64,000 nt of DNA from Intestinibacillus massiliensis (GTDB lineage: Bacteria > Bacillota > Clostridia > Oscillospirales > Butyricicoccaceae): the NCBI GenBank assembly GCA_029267335.1, contig JAJUJC010000001.1, positions 496,001 to 560,000 of the forward strand, read 5' to 3'. Each line of letters starts with the position of its first letter. Within the stretch, counting starts at the first letter, position 1. The notes beneath the pieces are model-generated. The model worked only from the letters and a program-made list of their open reading frames with translations, was not told the origin of the DNA and made no database searches. Shown piece by piece: positions 26,475 to 34,468 of this stretch. The position numbers were made by a program, and so were the translations under genes.

Positions 26475-28448
26475 TTAGTTTTTAAGCATAAATTTTGAAA
26501 TCAAACTTTTTAACAAACTGGATTGAGTTGACAACTCCTCGCTTGTAGCAGCGCTTTCTTCTGCCGTTGCGGCATTTATTTGCACAACTTCAGATATTTG
26601 TTCCACTCCCAAATTGATTTGTGAAATGGATATCGCTTGGTGATCTGAAGCCTGTGCAATTTTTTCAATGACATCTACTGTTTCCATTGTGATTTGTGCG
26701 CTTGACTCAAGTGAATGTGCCGTTTTGTTCGCAATGGAAGAACCGCTTTCTACCGCTTGTATGGTTTGCTCGATAAGTGCTGTTGTATCTTTCGCAGCTT
26801 CAGCCGATCTTCCCGCTAGATTTCTAACTTCATCTGCTACAACAGCAAAACCTTTTCCTGCTGCACCAGCACGTGCTGCTTCAACTGCAGCATTTAATGC
26901 AAGAATATTTGTTTGAAATGCAATATCATCAATTACTTTAATAATTTTTGAAATTTCCTTGGATTTTAAAGTGATTTGATTCATTGCCGCTAACATATCA
27001 TTCATTTCATTATTGCTCTTATGCAATTCTTTTCCGGCAAGCTCTGCCATACTACTTGCTTTTTTTGCATTGTCTGCATTTTGCTGAATTTCAGTAGTGA
27101 TTTCAGCTATGGATGCTGACAATTCTTCAATGGAACTTGCTTGTTCTGTAGCACCTTGTGAAAGTACCTGTGCGCTATTGGCAACTTGTCCAGAACCGCT
27201 TGCAACTTGATCTGCTGATTGATTCATCTCCAAGAACGTTGCATTTAGATTTGATAAAAGTGACTGCATATTTTCTTTTAGTTTAATAAATTGTCCAACA
27301 TACTCATTATGTAATTCAATCATGAGATTGCCTTGTGATATTTCACTAAGTGCATTGGAGATTTCATCAATATAGCTTTGATAGTTTACTAGCTGCTGAA
27401 TAGTCAAATTAAAAGCATTTGCAAGCTGTCCTATTTCATCCTTTGTATTAATAGCGAGTTTTACATCAAAATTGCCATTCGCTATTTTTTGTGCAACATT
27501 CGTAACCTTTTTAATCGGTTTTGCAATTTTATCACTGACAAAATAAGTTATTACTGCACCGATAATTATAGCAATAAATGAGAAAAGTATCAGTACAAAA
27601 CTTATTTTCTTAATCTCTTTTAGAACCTCGCTCGTTTGAATACCCACTGCGACAATCCAAGGACTATCTTCAATTGGAGCAAATCCTACTATTTTATTAA
27701 TACCCTTGTAAGTATAGTCTCCACTTCCAGATTCACGCTTAATCATAGACTCAGTAAGCGCACCTAATTCTTTAAGGGATTGATCCGTTTTAGCATTTTC
27801 GATGTCATTATCTTGACTCAAAACTAATTCCTTGTCTTTATGACCTATGGTAGTGCCTTGGTTATTGATTATATATGCATACCCGGTTTCACGATAGTTT
27901 ACTTGACTGACGATATCCGATAAAATTTGTGCATCCTTTCTCCCGTAGAACACACCAATTATTTGCCCATTTTCATAAACCGGAGCTGCATATATAATTA
28001 TCAACGTACCGTCTATGCTACTGGTAATTACGTCTGAAGCTGCTAGATTTCCTTTCATAGCTGATTTAAAATACTCTCTATTTACGATATTCGTTGTTTC
28101 CCGTTTTGTGTTGAAAACAGTGCTATTGCCTGATTTGTCGGCAAATGCAAAAGCTAAGTATCCGCTTCTTTTGGATTCTGCTTCAAAAAATGATATTTTT
28201 TGTTCTATCGTTGCCTTTTGATCACTTAGTAATTGATTTTGCGCCAATGCATTTACATAATTTAACTCATTATCTCTTCTTGATTGAATGTAACTAGCCT
28301 CTTGTTTTGCCATCTCCTTCAAGTCGCTATGTGTGCCTTCAATTAAGTTGTTACTGGTGGTATAGATTGATAAAAAACCTAAAAAAGAAGTTAAAAAAAG
28401 GATTACTGTTGTAAAAATAACTATTAGCCTAGTTTTTAATGATTTCAT
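26475..28448 (-). CDS. Methyl-accepting chemotaxis protein with Cache sensor
   Basis: 657 aa. A transmembrane helix at about 7-29 precedes a double-Cache extracellular domain of about 240 residues ([41 protein letters not shown]), a second helix at about 283-303, HAMP, and the conserved signalling tip [22 protein letters not shown]. Cache receptors bind amino acids, organic acids and similar small ligands. It has its own terminator and stands as a single-gene unit. Confidence 0.93.
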   Translation of the reverse strand: MKSLKTRLIVIFTTVILFLTSFLGFLSIYTTSNNLIEGTHSDLKEMAKQEASYIQSRRDNELNYVNALAQNQLLSDQKATIEQKISFFEAESKRSGYLAFAFADKSGNSTVFNTKRETTNIVNREYFKSAMKGNLAASDVITSSIDGTLIIIYAAPVYENGQIIGVFYGRKDAQILSDIVSQVNYRETGYAYIINNQGTTIGHKDKELVLSQDNDIENAKTDQSLKELGALTESMIKRESGSGDYTYKGINKIVGFAPIEDSPWIVAVGIQTSEVLKEIKKISFVLILFSFIAIIIGAVITYFVSDKIAKPIKKVTNVAQKIANGNFDVKLAINTKDEIGQLANAFNLTIQQLVNYQSYIDEISNALSEISQGNLMIELHNEYVGQFIKLKENMQSLLSNLNATFLEMNQSADQVASGSGQVANSAQVLSQGATEQASSIEELSASIAEITTEIQQNADNAKKASSMAELAGKELHKSNNEMNDMLAAMNQITLKSKEISKIIKVIDDIAFQTNILALNAAVEAARAGAAGKGFAVVADEVRNLAGRSAEAAKDTTALIEQTIQAVESGSSIANKTAHSLESSAQITMETVDVIEKIAQASDHQAISISQINLGVEQISEVVQINAATAEESAATSEELSTQSSLLKSLISKFMLKN

Positions 28449-28494
28449 ATCACTTAACCGCCTTCATCTTCCATAGTTGAAAAGCTACATAATT

Positions 28495-28558
28495 ATTCAT
28501 TTTACAACAACAATATGGCGTAAATATGGCAGAAATATGTAAACATTAGCACAAATAA
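28495..28558. repeat. 64-bp imperfect direct repeat, copy B
   Basis: Second copy, 47 bp upstream of the Cache chemoreceptor start. See copy A at 26225-26288. The position before a start codon favours a regulatory role. Confidence 0.65.
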
Positions 28559-28605
28559 ATAATTACTCGTGTTTTGACAAAAAATATGATTATATGCAAG
28601 CACAA

Positions 28606-28633
28606 AAAAAGATTGGTTTTAACCAATCTTTTT
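28606..28633 (-). terminator. Terminator of the sensor kinase gene
   Basis: AAAAAGATTGGTT (28606-28618) pairs exactly with AACCAATCTTTTT (28621-28633), with a T-run on the minus strand following the kinase. Confidence 0.88.
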
Positions 28634-28682
28634 GACCATCCTTTTCATATGTGCTTCTTATTGTAGATTTATAATTAATAAT

Positions 28683-29924
28683 CTAACCTTTACTAACTGT
28701 AAAACTAAAGGATGTTCCTTTGCCATGCATACTCTCAACCCAAACTCGTTCATTGAGCCCTTCGATTATTTCCTTTGCAATAGACAGACCAAGTCCACTG
28801 CCATTCGCGTTATGTATTGTCTCATCTTTGTAAAACCGATCAAATATATAAGGTATTTTCCCCTTTTCAATTCCAACCCCATTATCTGATATAATCAGCA
28901 TAATGTAGTTGTCGTAGTTTTTAGCATCAACTACTATTTTGCCATTTTCATTAGTAAACTTTAAAGCATTATCTATCATTATATTTATTACCTGCAAGAT
29001 CCTATCTTTATTAGTATATAGTACAGGCAACTCAAATGCCGTTTTTGTTATTTCAAAGTCAATTCCAATATCCTTTATAATCACTGAGTATTGGTCGAAT
29101 ACCTCCTGCATTAATTCCTTTCCGCTTATATGTTGCTTTTCAAAATTCGCTTGCCTATTCTGAATTTTACAAAGCTCTAACATGTCTGTTACTAGCTTTT
29201 GCAGATTATTGCTTTCTCTAATAATTATACTATAATACTTAGCTTTCGTTTCCTCGTCTTTTACAATATCGTCTTGTAAAGTTTCCGCCAACGCTTTTAT
29301 AGAAGAAATTGGCGATTTAAGTTCATGGCTCACATTTGTAATATAATTTCTTTTGGTTTGTTCCAGATATAACATTTCATTATAGTAGCTCTTTAAAAAA
29401 ACCACTATTAAAATAAGTCCAATAAAAAGTGTGACAAAAAAAACAAGATAAAACCCATTTAGAACAGCTTTATAGTCACTTGCAGGTTTCATAAGAAACA
29501 CTGCACCACTCACTTTGTTTTCAATAACAATAGGATACCCTAAAACTATGGTTTCATATTTCCTATCATCGACTTTATCAATCACAGCTAACCTATTTCC
29601 ATCCAGTACACTAGGTAAATAGACTGCCAAATTCTTTGATAAAGTTGGATCTTCCACTCCTATCCCATCATAATCTTCTGTAAAGATATCTATCTCTTGT
29701 CCATTAACATCACAAGCAACTAAAATAAAATCATTATTTTTAGGAAGATTTCTATTGCCAGATTCGATTTCATTTGCGAGATGCTTTATAAAAGGCGTCA
29801 ATTCATTTTTCTTATAGTTCAAAAAGAATGATTTTATAGCTAGAGTGCCTAAAATTTGACTCATGATATATATAAGAACAATAACTCCAAAAACAATTTT
29901 CTTATCTGAAAGCAGCTTCCTCAT
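28683..29924 (-). CDS. Sensor histidine kinase
   Basis: 413 aa. Transmembrane helices at about 11-31 and 153-175 flank an extracellular domain of about 120 residues. HisKA has the phospho-accepting His in NVSHELKSPISSIKALAETL, and HATPase_c has N (IMIDNALKFT), G1 (ISDNGVGI) and G2 (GSGLGLSIAKEII) boxes. The start overlaps the stop of the response regulator by ATGA, so it was the second gene of that operon. With the regulator split by the prophage, both its promoter and its partner are gone. Confidence 0.93.
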   Translation of the reverse strand: MRKLLSDKKIVFGVIVLIYIMSQILGTLAIKSFFLNYKKNELTPFIKHLANEIESGNRNLPKNNDFILVACDVNGQEIDIFTEDYDGIGVEDPTLSKNLAVYLPSVLDGNRLAVIDKVDDRKYETIVLGYPIVIENKVSGAVFLMKPASDYKAVLNGFYLVFFVTLFIGLILIVVFLKSYYNEMLYLEQTKRNYITNVSHELKSPISSIKALAETLQDDIVKDEETKAKYYSIIIRESNNLQKLVTDMLELCKIQNRQANFEKQHISGKELMQEVFDQYSVIIKDIGIDFEITKTAFELPVLYTNKDRILQVINIMIDNALKFTNENGKIVVDAKNYDNYIMLIISDNGVGIEKGKIPYIFDRFYKDETIHNANGSGLGLSIAKEIIEGLNERVWVESMHGKGTSFSFTVSKG

Positions 29925-30230
29925 TGTTCCACCTCAAATTTATAACCAACGCCATAAACCGACTTAATATCTAGCCTTTTGGGGGAAATGCAAATTTTGG
30001 GACGCAACCTTTTTACAAGAGTATCTACTACTCTCGTATCTCCAAAGTAATCATAGCTCCATACATATCTCAATATTTGTTCTCTCGATAAAACTTTATT
30101 TATGTTTTTAGAGAAGAAAATTAACAATTCTGTTTCTTTGGGAGTTAAATCCAATTTCTTATTTCCAATACATACTTCATATCCTTCAGCATCGATTATA
30201 AGTTCTCCAATCACAATTCTTTCCAATGTG
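29921..30230 (-). pseudogene. OmpR-type response regulator, C-terminal remnant cut by prophage
   Basis: Only the winged-helix output domain remains: LERIVIGELIIDAEGYEV, LTPKETELLIFFSKN, VLSREQILRYVWSYDYFGDTRVVDTLVKRLR, then KSVYGVGYKFE. The receiver domain of about 120 residues that should come before is absent, and the sequence upstream changes to prophage end repeats. The right half of the gene should lie beyond the far prophage end, outside this window. The kinase gene follows with an ATGA overlap. Confidence 0.85.
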
Positions 30231-30250
30231 TTTGTAGCGCGACGAGATTT

Positions 30251-30300
30251 TTGAGAAATTGGGACAACATATTTGAGAAAAATAGGCCGTTTCTGAGAAG
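30251..30300. repeat. Terminal repeats, candidate transposase-binding sites
   Basis: TGAGAA occurs at 30252-30257, 30274-30279 and 30294-30299, the first two inside TTGAGAAA, at intervals of 22 and 20 bases, starting about 20 bases from the host boundary. Mu ends carry comparable short transposase sites in series, so these are candidate R1-R3 equivalents. Confidence 0.55.
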
Positions 30301-30380
30301 CATTTCCGAGGCTCGCTCACTTGCATCGCTCACCCCATTTTAGAGGGTAAGTCATGCAAAGGGGCGAGCCCTTTTTGATG

Positions 30381-30425
30381 CCCAGAAAAGGGAGGTTTTG
30401 AGCCCCTCTTTTCTGGGTCTTTTTT
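30381..30425 (+). terminator. Terminator-like hairpin at the late end of the prophage
   Basis: CCCAGAAAAG (30381-30390) pairs with CTTTTCTGGG (30408-30417), followed on the plus strand by TCTTTTTTG. It would stop transcription entering the prophage from the host side, and may also end the late operon weakly in the other direction. Confidence 0.65.
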
Positions 30426-30440
30426 GCCCCTTTGCCCGTC

Positions 30441-30590
30441 TTATTCGGTGAAGGTTCCAGTGCCTTCCTCCTGGGTCGCCAAATACTCAGCGACCGGGAC
30501 GATATAGGCTTCGGGGAGTTCCTCAATCTGACGCTTTCCGTTTTTAACAAGAACTGCGTAGACCGTTACCATGTACTGTTTTACTTTCAT
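30441..30590 (-). CDS. CD1375-like small phage protein (49 aa)
   Basis: ATG at 30590 overlaps the upstream stop (ATGA). The product begins MKVKQYMVTVYAVLVKNGKR and continues IEELPEAYIVPVAEYL, which resembles the CD1375 family of tiny proteins found at the tail end of clostridial phage fibre operons. Function unknown. It is the last gene of the late operon. Confidence 0.7.
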   Translation of the reverse strand: MKVKQYMVTVYAVLVKNGKRQIEELPEAYIVPVAEYLATQEEGTGTFTE

Positions 30591-30787
30591 TTATTTTGTC
30601 CTCCTTCAAGTTGTGTAACGCGCTCTGTGAGGGCTGCGTTCGCTTCTGTCAGTGCTGCGATCTCCTCATATAGCCCGGCGATCGCCTCATAGACGTCAAT
30701 GTTCTGTGCCTCGTTTTGCTCCTCTCTCTCTCGAGTGATCTCAGAGAGAGGCTTTTTCGGAGTGAGGTATTTCATGCCTTGACTCAT
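30587..30787 (-). CDS. Coiled-coil protein after the DGR target (66 aa)
   Basis: The ATG at 30787 overlaps the stop of the variable adhesin (ATGA), and the stop overlaps the next start. From about residue 30 the sequence is a regular heptad coiled coil (VYEAIAGLYEEIAALTEANAALTERVTQLEGG). Tight coupling to the adhesin suggests a trimerisation or assembly partner, by analogy with fibre chaperones; not recognised as a family. Confidence 0.68.
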   Translation of the reverse strand: MSQGMKYLTPKKPLSEITREREEQNEAQNIDVYEAIAGLYEEIAALTEANAALTERVTQLEGGQNK

Positions 30788-32643
30788 TCGTAAGCACCTC
30801 CAAACCCAGAGATGGAGACTTCGCCTTCGTACCCCGTATTTTTGGTGATGGTGAAGCGAATATTTACGCCCCACTTTGCCGCCGTTTTTGCGGAGTTGGT
30901 GAAGTTGAAGACTCGGTTGATTGCTACCTGCGCCGTGATGTCTTCCCATGTAGGAACGGCGTCAAAAGCGTTGTTGCAAGCCTCGACCTTTGCGACTGCG
31001 CCTTCGATCTTCCATGTAGGGGTCACGAGGATTTTTGTCGCCATTGCGTCAGTCTCTTCGGCTGCGGCTAACTGGAACGAGATGACCGTTTCCTTCTTGG
31101 AGAAGTTCCACACTCTGACAGAGGTTGCAAAGTTTCCATCTACCGCCTCTACTCTGAGTTGGTGGCTTCCGTTGGCGAGCTTAAGCCAGTTTTCACGGCT
31201 CACCTCAACCGTCGCTTGCTGCCCGAGCGTCGCTTGATAGGAGCGTAGCTCGATGCTGTCCAGATACTCAGTAATGACGACGTTATCGCCTTCAACGTCT
31301 GAAACGGTGTAGTTCTCAGCAAAGGCCCCCGTCTGCAATCCGATGTCTGAGTCTTGCCCGGAGATCATAGGCGCGGAGTTTGTACGCTTGAAGGTGAGTC
31401 TTCTGTACGCCGTCCCGCCCTTGCCGTCGGTGACGGTGATCGTGAGGGTATTGACCGAGTTGAGGGTTAGCGTGTAGAGCTTCTGATCCGTGATCGAGAG
31501 AGAGAGCTGCTCTCCGATCGGCGCGTTATTGATGGTTCTCAGCACCTCGTCGTTGAGCTTCTCCGTGACCGTTAGCGTGTCGCCGTCTGCGTCATCCACG
31601 GTATAGGTGTGAGTGAAGCCGAGGTTTTTATCGCCCAGGTTCGTATCTGTGCCGGAGATGGTCGGTGCGGAGTTGGTTCTCGTGAATGTCCACGTCCTCG
31701 TCGCGCTGCCGCCTTGACCGTCGTTCACTGTTACCTTGACCGTATGAGCTCCGAGCGACAAAGTCGTAACCGGGACGCTGATCGTGTACTGCGTGTTTCT
31801 CGTCGGCGAGAAGGTCTTCTTCGTAACTCCGTCAATGGACTCAACCGCCGTCAGAACGTCGCCGGAGTCGGTGTCGTTCACGCTGTACGGGATTGTGAAG
31901 TCGTTGTTCTTGTCTCCGAGGTTGCGATCTGTGTCAGAGATCAGAGGAGCAGTGTTCAGGACTTCAAGGACGGGGCGGAAGCCGCGGAGCGCGTCCCGGC
32001 CGGAAGACGAGCCGTAACACCAGCCGCGGGCCGAGTCGTACCCACGGAACGCCCGGTACGACGCGTCGCTTGCATACACCTCTTGACACCAGGAATAGAC
32101 GCCGATCCAGTGCCAAAACTGATTGTGTGTGCTGTTGTGGTCTGTACTGTTCATGGATGAGTCGAGGTCAGAGCTTACCGGGGCCGGGAGCCCTGTAATG
32201 ACCTCCTCACGAGTAATGAACCTGTCCCACTCGTTGTTAGTGGGCGAACCTCCCGCATAAGCGTCAGAGGCGTTTCTGTAGTTACTACCGCCCGTCAAAA
32301 GACGGCACTTGTAGCGAGCTCCGTCGATGGTGATTTCCTTACCAGAGACGAGCCCTTGAGCGTTTAGATCATCCCACGAGACAGACACCAGAAGGACACG
32401 GTCGCAAATAAGAAGCGTTTTGTCTCCGTCCTGGATTTTGTGCCATTGGAGTTTATTTGCCTCAGCGGACGGCGTGTTCCCGATGGTGTAGTTCGCCATA
32501 GAGCCGGACATGCTCGGGATGTTGCCGTTTCCGTTGCTGCCTCCTGCCGCGTCGTCATTTCTCCACGGCTTAGTAGGTAGGGCAAGGATTGCCCCGTTGT
32601 TGTAGAAACCGCCTAACTTGACGGTTCCGAGATAGGTAGCCAA
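30784..32643 (-). CDS. DGR variable protein: C-type-lectin/FGE-like adhesin with Ig-like repeats
   Basis: 619 aa from a TTG at 32643, with GGAGAG eight bases upstream; no better start exists. Residues 1-228 are the diversified domain: a Gly/Asn-rich start, TREEVITGLP, NQFWHWIGVYSWCQEV and GFRPVLEV, the usual closing strand of DGR lectin folds. Variable positions are Y196, F199, D203, G207, C209, G211, G215, D217 and L219. Residues about 230-322, 323-420 and 421-516 are three Ig/cadherin-like repeats, each starting near AP-x-IS and GD or IGL; 521-619 is a further beta-rich domain. It lies after the baseplate genes, so it is the likely receptor-binding tail protein. It overlaps the RT gene by 74 bases. 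Confidence 0.88.
   Translation of the reverse strand: MATYLGTVKLGGFYNNGAILALPTKPWRNDDAAGGSNGNGNIPSMSGSMANYTIGNTPSAEANKLQWHKIQDGDKTLLICDRVLLVSVSWDDLNAQGLVSGKEITIDGARYKCRLLTGGSNYRNASDAYAGGSPTNNEWDRFITREEVITGLPAPVSSDLDSSMNSTDHNSTHNQFWHWIGVYSWCQEVYASDASYRAFRGYDSARGWCYGSSSGRDALRGFRPVLEVLNTAPLISDTDRNLGDKNNDFTIPYSVNDTDSGDVLTAVESIDGVTKKTFSPTRNTQYTISVPVTTLSLGAHTVKVTVNDGQGGSATRTWTFTRTNSAPTISGTDTNLGDKNLGFTHTYTVDDADGDTLTVTEKLNDEVLRTINNAPIGEQLSLSITDQKLYTLTLNSVNTLTITVTDGKGGTAYRRLTFKRTNSAPMISGQDSDIGLQTGAFAENYTVSDVEGDNVVITEYLDSIELRSYQATLGQQATVEVSRENWLKLANGSHQLRVEAVDGNFATSVRVWNFSKKETVISFQLAAAEETDAMATKILVTPTWKIEGAVAKVEACNNAFDAVPTWEDITAQVAINRVFNFTNSAKTAAKWGVNIRFTITKNTGYEGEVSISGFGGAYE
31971..32064 (-). repeat. 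DGR variable repeat (VR)
   Basis: Aligns without gaps to 33956-34049. 16 of 94 positions differ. 15 are at adenines of the template (coding strand) and change nine AAC/AAT codons to TAC, TTC, GAC, GGC, TGT, GGC, GGC, GAC and CTC. The sixteenth is a T-to-G change (CTC to CGC, residue 220) close to the end where homing initiates. Just past 31971 VR has one base more than TR, so the two initiation sequences differ slightly, as expected of IMH and IMH*. Confidence 0.93.
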
Positions 32644-33751
32644 ATTGCATCTCTCCTTCCACTTTGATGAATGGGTAAGGCGCGAATATCTTCTTGCTTA
32701 GGTTATAAGCCGACGCCCATCGAGCGAAGCCGAGCCATGAATTGACCGCATTGACGACCGCCTTCATTGTGAGAAGTCCGGCCTTCATTTTCTCGACCAT
32801 CTTCTTGATGCGCCGCTTCTCCGCCCGTTTTGACTCGGTGCGTATGAGGAGATGCGTCGTCTTAATCTTGAAGCCATAGGCGTTCACGCCCTGCCTTAAA
32901 TAGAAAATCTTGGTTTTTGAGTTTGTCTCAAGGTGCAGCTTCTCAGCGAGAAACTCCTTGATTTTTGCGAGCCATTCCCGAGCCGTCGCTTTGTTTGGTG
33001 CAATGACGATCACGTCGTCCATGTACCGAGTATAGAGCGTTGCTCCCAGGTATCGGACGCAATACTGGTCAAGCTCGTTGAGGTAGATATTGGCGAAGTC
33101 TTGGGAGCTTACGTTCCCGAGAGGGATGCCTCTTTCTCCTTCTGGACTTGAGTCTATTACTTTGCAAAGCAGCCGATAAAGCTTTAGGAAGTCCTGGTAC
33201 TTTTCCGGGTGCTTCTTCTTAAGCTTCTTGAAGCGTTTTGCAAGGATGCTTTTGAGGACATCTCGGTCAATGGAATAAAAGAACTTGCGGACATCGAGTT
33301 TGATGACCATAGCCTCGTCGCCCCATTTTGCACAGGCGACCCTCATATCACGTTGCACATTGAACGCCGCTCGAATAGGGCCTTTCCCATATTGGCAAGC
33401 GAATGAACGATCGACGAATACCGGGCGGTAGATGTTCTGTAGCTCCTCATGGATGACGAGCTGCACGATCTTATCTCGAAGCCTCGGTATTGAGAGAGCC
33501 CGCCTCTTAGGTTCTGTTATTATCGTGTGATAATAGGAGCCCGGAGCGTATCGTCCGCTCTTGAGGTCACGCCATAGATTGACGTTATTGAGTTCTCTGT
33601 AGAGATCGTAGTCGACGGCCTCTTTCTTGTATTTTCGAGGGCCGCGAAGAGCCTCTTTGTAATGTGTTTCTATCCGATCATATCCGACCGCCTCCTCGAA
33701 GGTGGAGGGCGGCATAATCGGCGGTAATTGCTTTAAGGGGAATTTCGTCAT
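32570..33751 (-). CDS. DGR reverse transcriptase
   Basis: 393 aa from the ATG at 33751 (AAAGGA upstream). RT motifs in order: IPRLRDKIVQLVIHEEL, the first catalytic Asp in VIKLDVRKFFYSID (about 153), IPLGNVSSQDFANIYLNELD (about 209-228, the SQ box of DGR and group II-like RTs), catalytic YMDD (about 243-246), and a thumb-like C-terminus with SWLGFARWA. It copies the TR RNA into cDNA with errors at adenines. No maturase or nuclease domain is present. The stop lies 74 bases inside the adhesin gene. Confidence 0.94.
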   Translation of the reverse strand: MTKFPLKQLPPIMPPSTFEEAVGYDRIETHYKEALRGPRKYKKEAVDYDLYRELNNVNLWRDLKSGRYAPGSYYHTIITEPKRRALSIPRLRDKIVQLVIHEELQNIYRPVFVDRSFACQYGKGPIRAAFNVQRDMRVACAKWGDEAMVIKLDVRKFFYSIDRDVLKSILAKRFKKLKKKHPEKYQDFLKLYRLLCKVIDSSPEGERGIPLGNVSSQDFANIYLNELDQYCVRYLGATLYTRYMDDVIVIAPNKATAREWLAKIKEFLAEKLHLETNSKTKIFYLRQGVNAYGFKIKTTHLLIRTESKRAEKRRIKKMVEKMKAGLLTMKAVVNAVNSWLGFARWASAYNLSKKIFAPYPFIKVEGEMQFGYLSRNRQVRRFLQQRGNPCPTY

Positions 33752-33923
33752 CGTGGCATCCTTTCCATAATTGAAACGGCTTGGCAGCATTGACGCGGGT
33801 TTCTACCCACTTTGTAAGCTCGCCGCGTTCCTTGTTCTTTTGCGGTCTGCTACTGTTTTTACGCCGTGTTGCATGGCGAAGGATTACCTCTCCCTTGAAG
33901 TATAACAAGGACACGTCGCCGGA

Positions 33924-33936
33924 GCCGTAGCACGGC
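33924..33936 (-). other. Hairpin downstream of TR
   Basis: On the transcribed minus strand, GCCG-TGCTA-CGGC lies about 20 bases after the TR end, between TR and RT. DGR template RNAs need structured sequence just downstream of TR for priming, so this may be part of it. The stem is short; low confidence. Confidence 0.35.
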
Positions 33937-33955
33937 GATCGTATAACCTACAAGG

Positions 33956-34049
33956 CGGGGCGGAAGCCGAGGTTCGCGTTCCGGTTGGAAGACGAGTTGT
34001 AATTCCAGTTGCGGGCCGAGTTGTACCCACGGTTCGCCCGGTTCGACGC
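33956..34049 (-). repeat. DGR template repeat (TR)
   Basis: Lies between avd and RT on the same strand. In register with VR it reads S-N-R-A-N-R-G-Y-N-S-A-R-N-W-N-Y-N and on through nine Asn codons (eight AAC, one AAT). Of 20 adenines, 15 are changed in VR; the five unchanged include the two in Tyr TAC codons. Fully randomised, AAC/AAT codons cannot become stops, and nine of them allow 15 to the ninth power (about 3.8e10) combinations. Confidence 0.93.
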
Positions 34050-34075
34050 CAAACAGAGATAACCCTCAGTAGGTG

Positions 34076-34468
34076 TTACTTTTTGCTATAGGGCGAGCTT
34101 TGCGGATTGTGCTCGCTCGTTTTGTTGTAATAGGCTTGCTGTAGCCCGCCTATTATTCTCCCGATTTCCGCGAGGTCTGTCTGTAGCTCAAGAGCTTTTC
34201 CTTTCGTGATATACTTCTGGTTTCTTGCAACGCCGAACAGGGTGAGGAGCAACGTCTTCTCGCCGTCTGCTTCTTGGAGGTACTCCATCCTCTTTGCGGT
34301 TCGGATGTTGGTAAACATGACCGTATCACGAATGAGTCTATAAATAGCTTGCTTTATCTCTTGGCACAAGCAAAACTTCTCAGCGGCGGGGAAGTTCTTA
34401 AGCAAGGGGTAAATCTTTTCAAGGAAGACCTCCGCCTTCTTTTGAAGAGTCGTTTTGTTATCTGCCAA
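34076..34468 (-). CDS. avd: DGR accessory variability determinant (Avd)
   Basis: 130 aa from a TTG at 34468 with GAGGTG upstream; it overlaps the end of the previous gene by 11 bases. It is all-helical with many lysines and arginines (KAEVFLEKIYPLLKNFPAAEKFCLCQEIKQAIYRLIRD, then KRMEYLQEAD, IGRIIGGLQQAYY), the pattern of the four-helix-bundle Avd that forms a ring with the RT and binds TR RNA. Its place immediately before TR fits. Confidence 0.88.
   Translation of the reverse strand: MADNKTTLQKKAEVFLEKIYPLLKNFPAAEKFCLCQEIKQAIYRLIRDTVMFTNIRTAKRMEYLQEADGEKTLLLTLFGVARNQKYITKGKALELQTDLAEIGRIIGGLQQAYYNKTSEHNPQSSPYSKK

Noticed and set aside
30317-30550. 77-codon minus-strand frame at the late prophage end
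   Set aside because: Overlaps the CD1375-like gene and the terminator hairpin in another frame.
31609-32160. 183-codon plus-strand frame opposite the variable adhesin
   Set aside because: Shadow of the adhesin and VR; arginine-rich, no ribosome-binding site.
33678-33914. 78-codon minus-strand frame between TR and RT
   Set aside because: Overlaps the RT start in another frame, no ribosome-binding site; region is more likely the non-coding TR leader.
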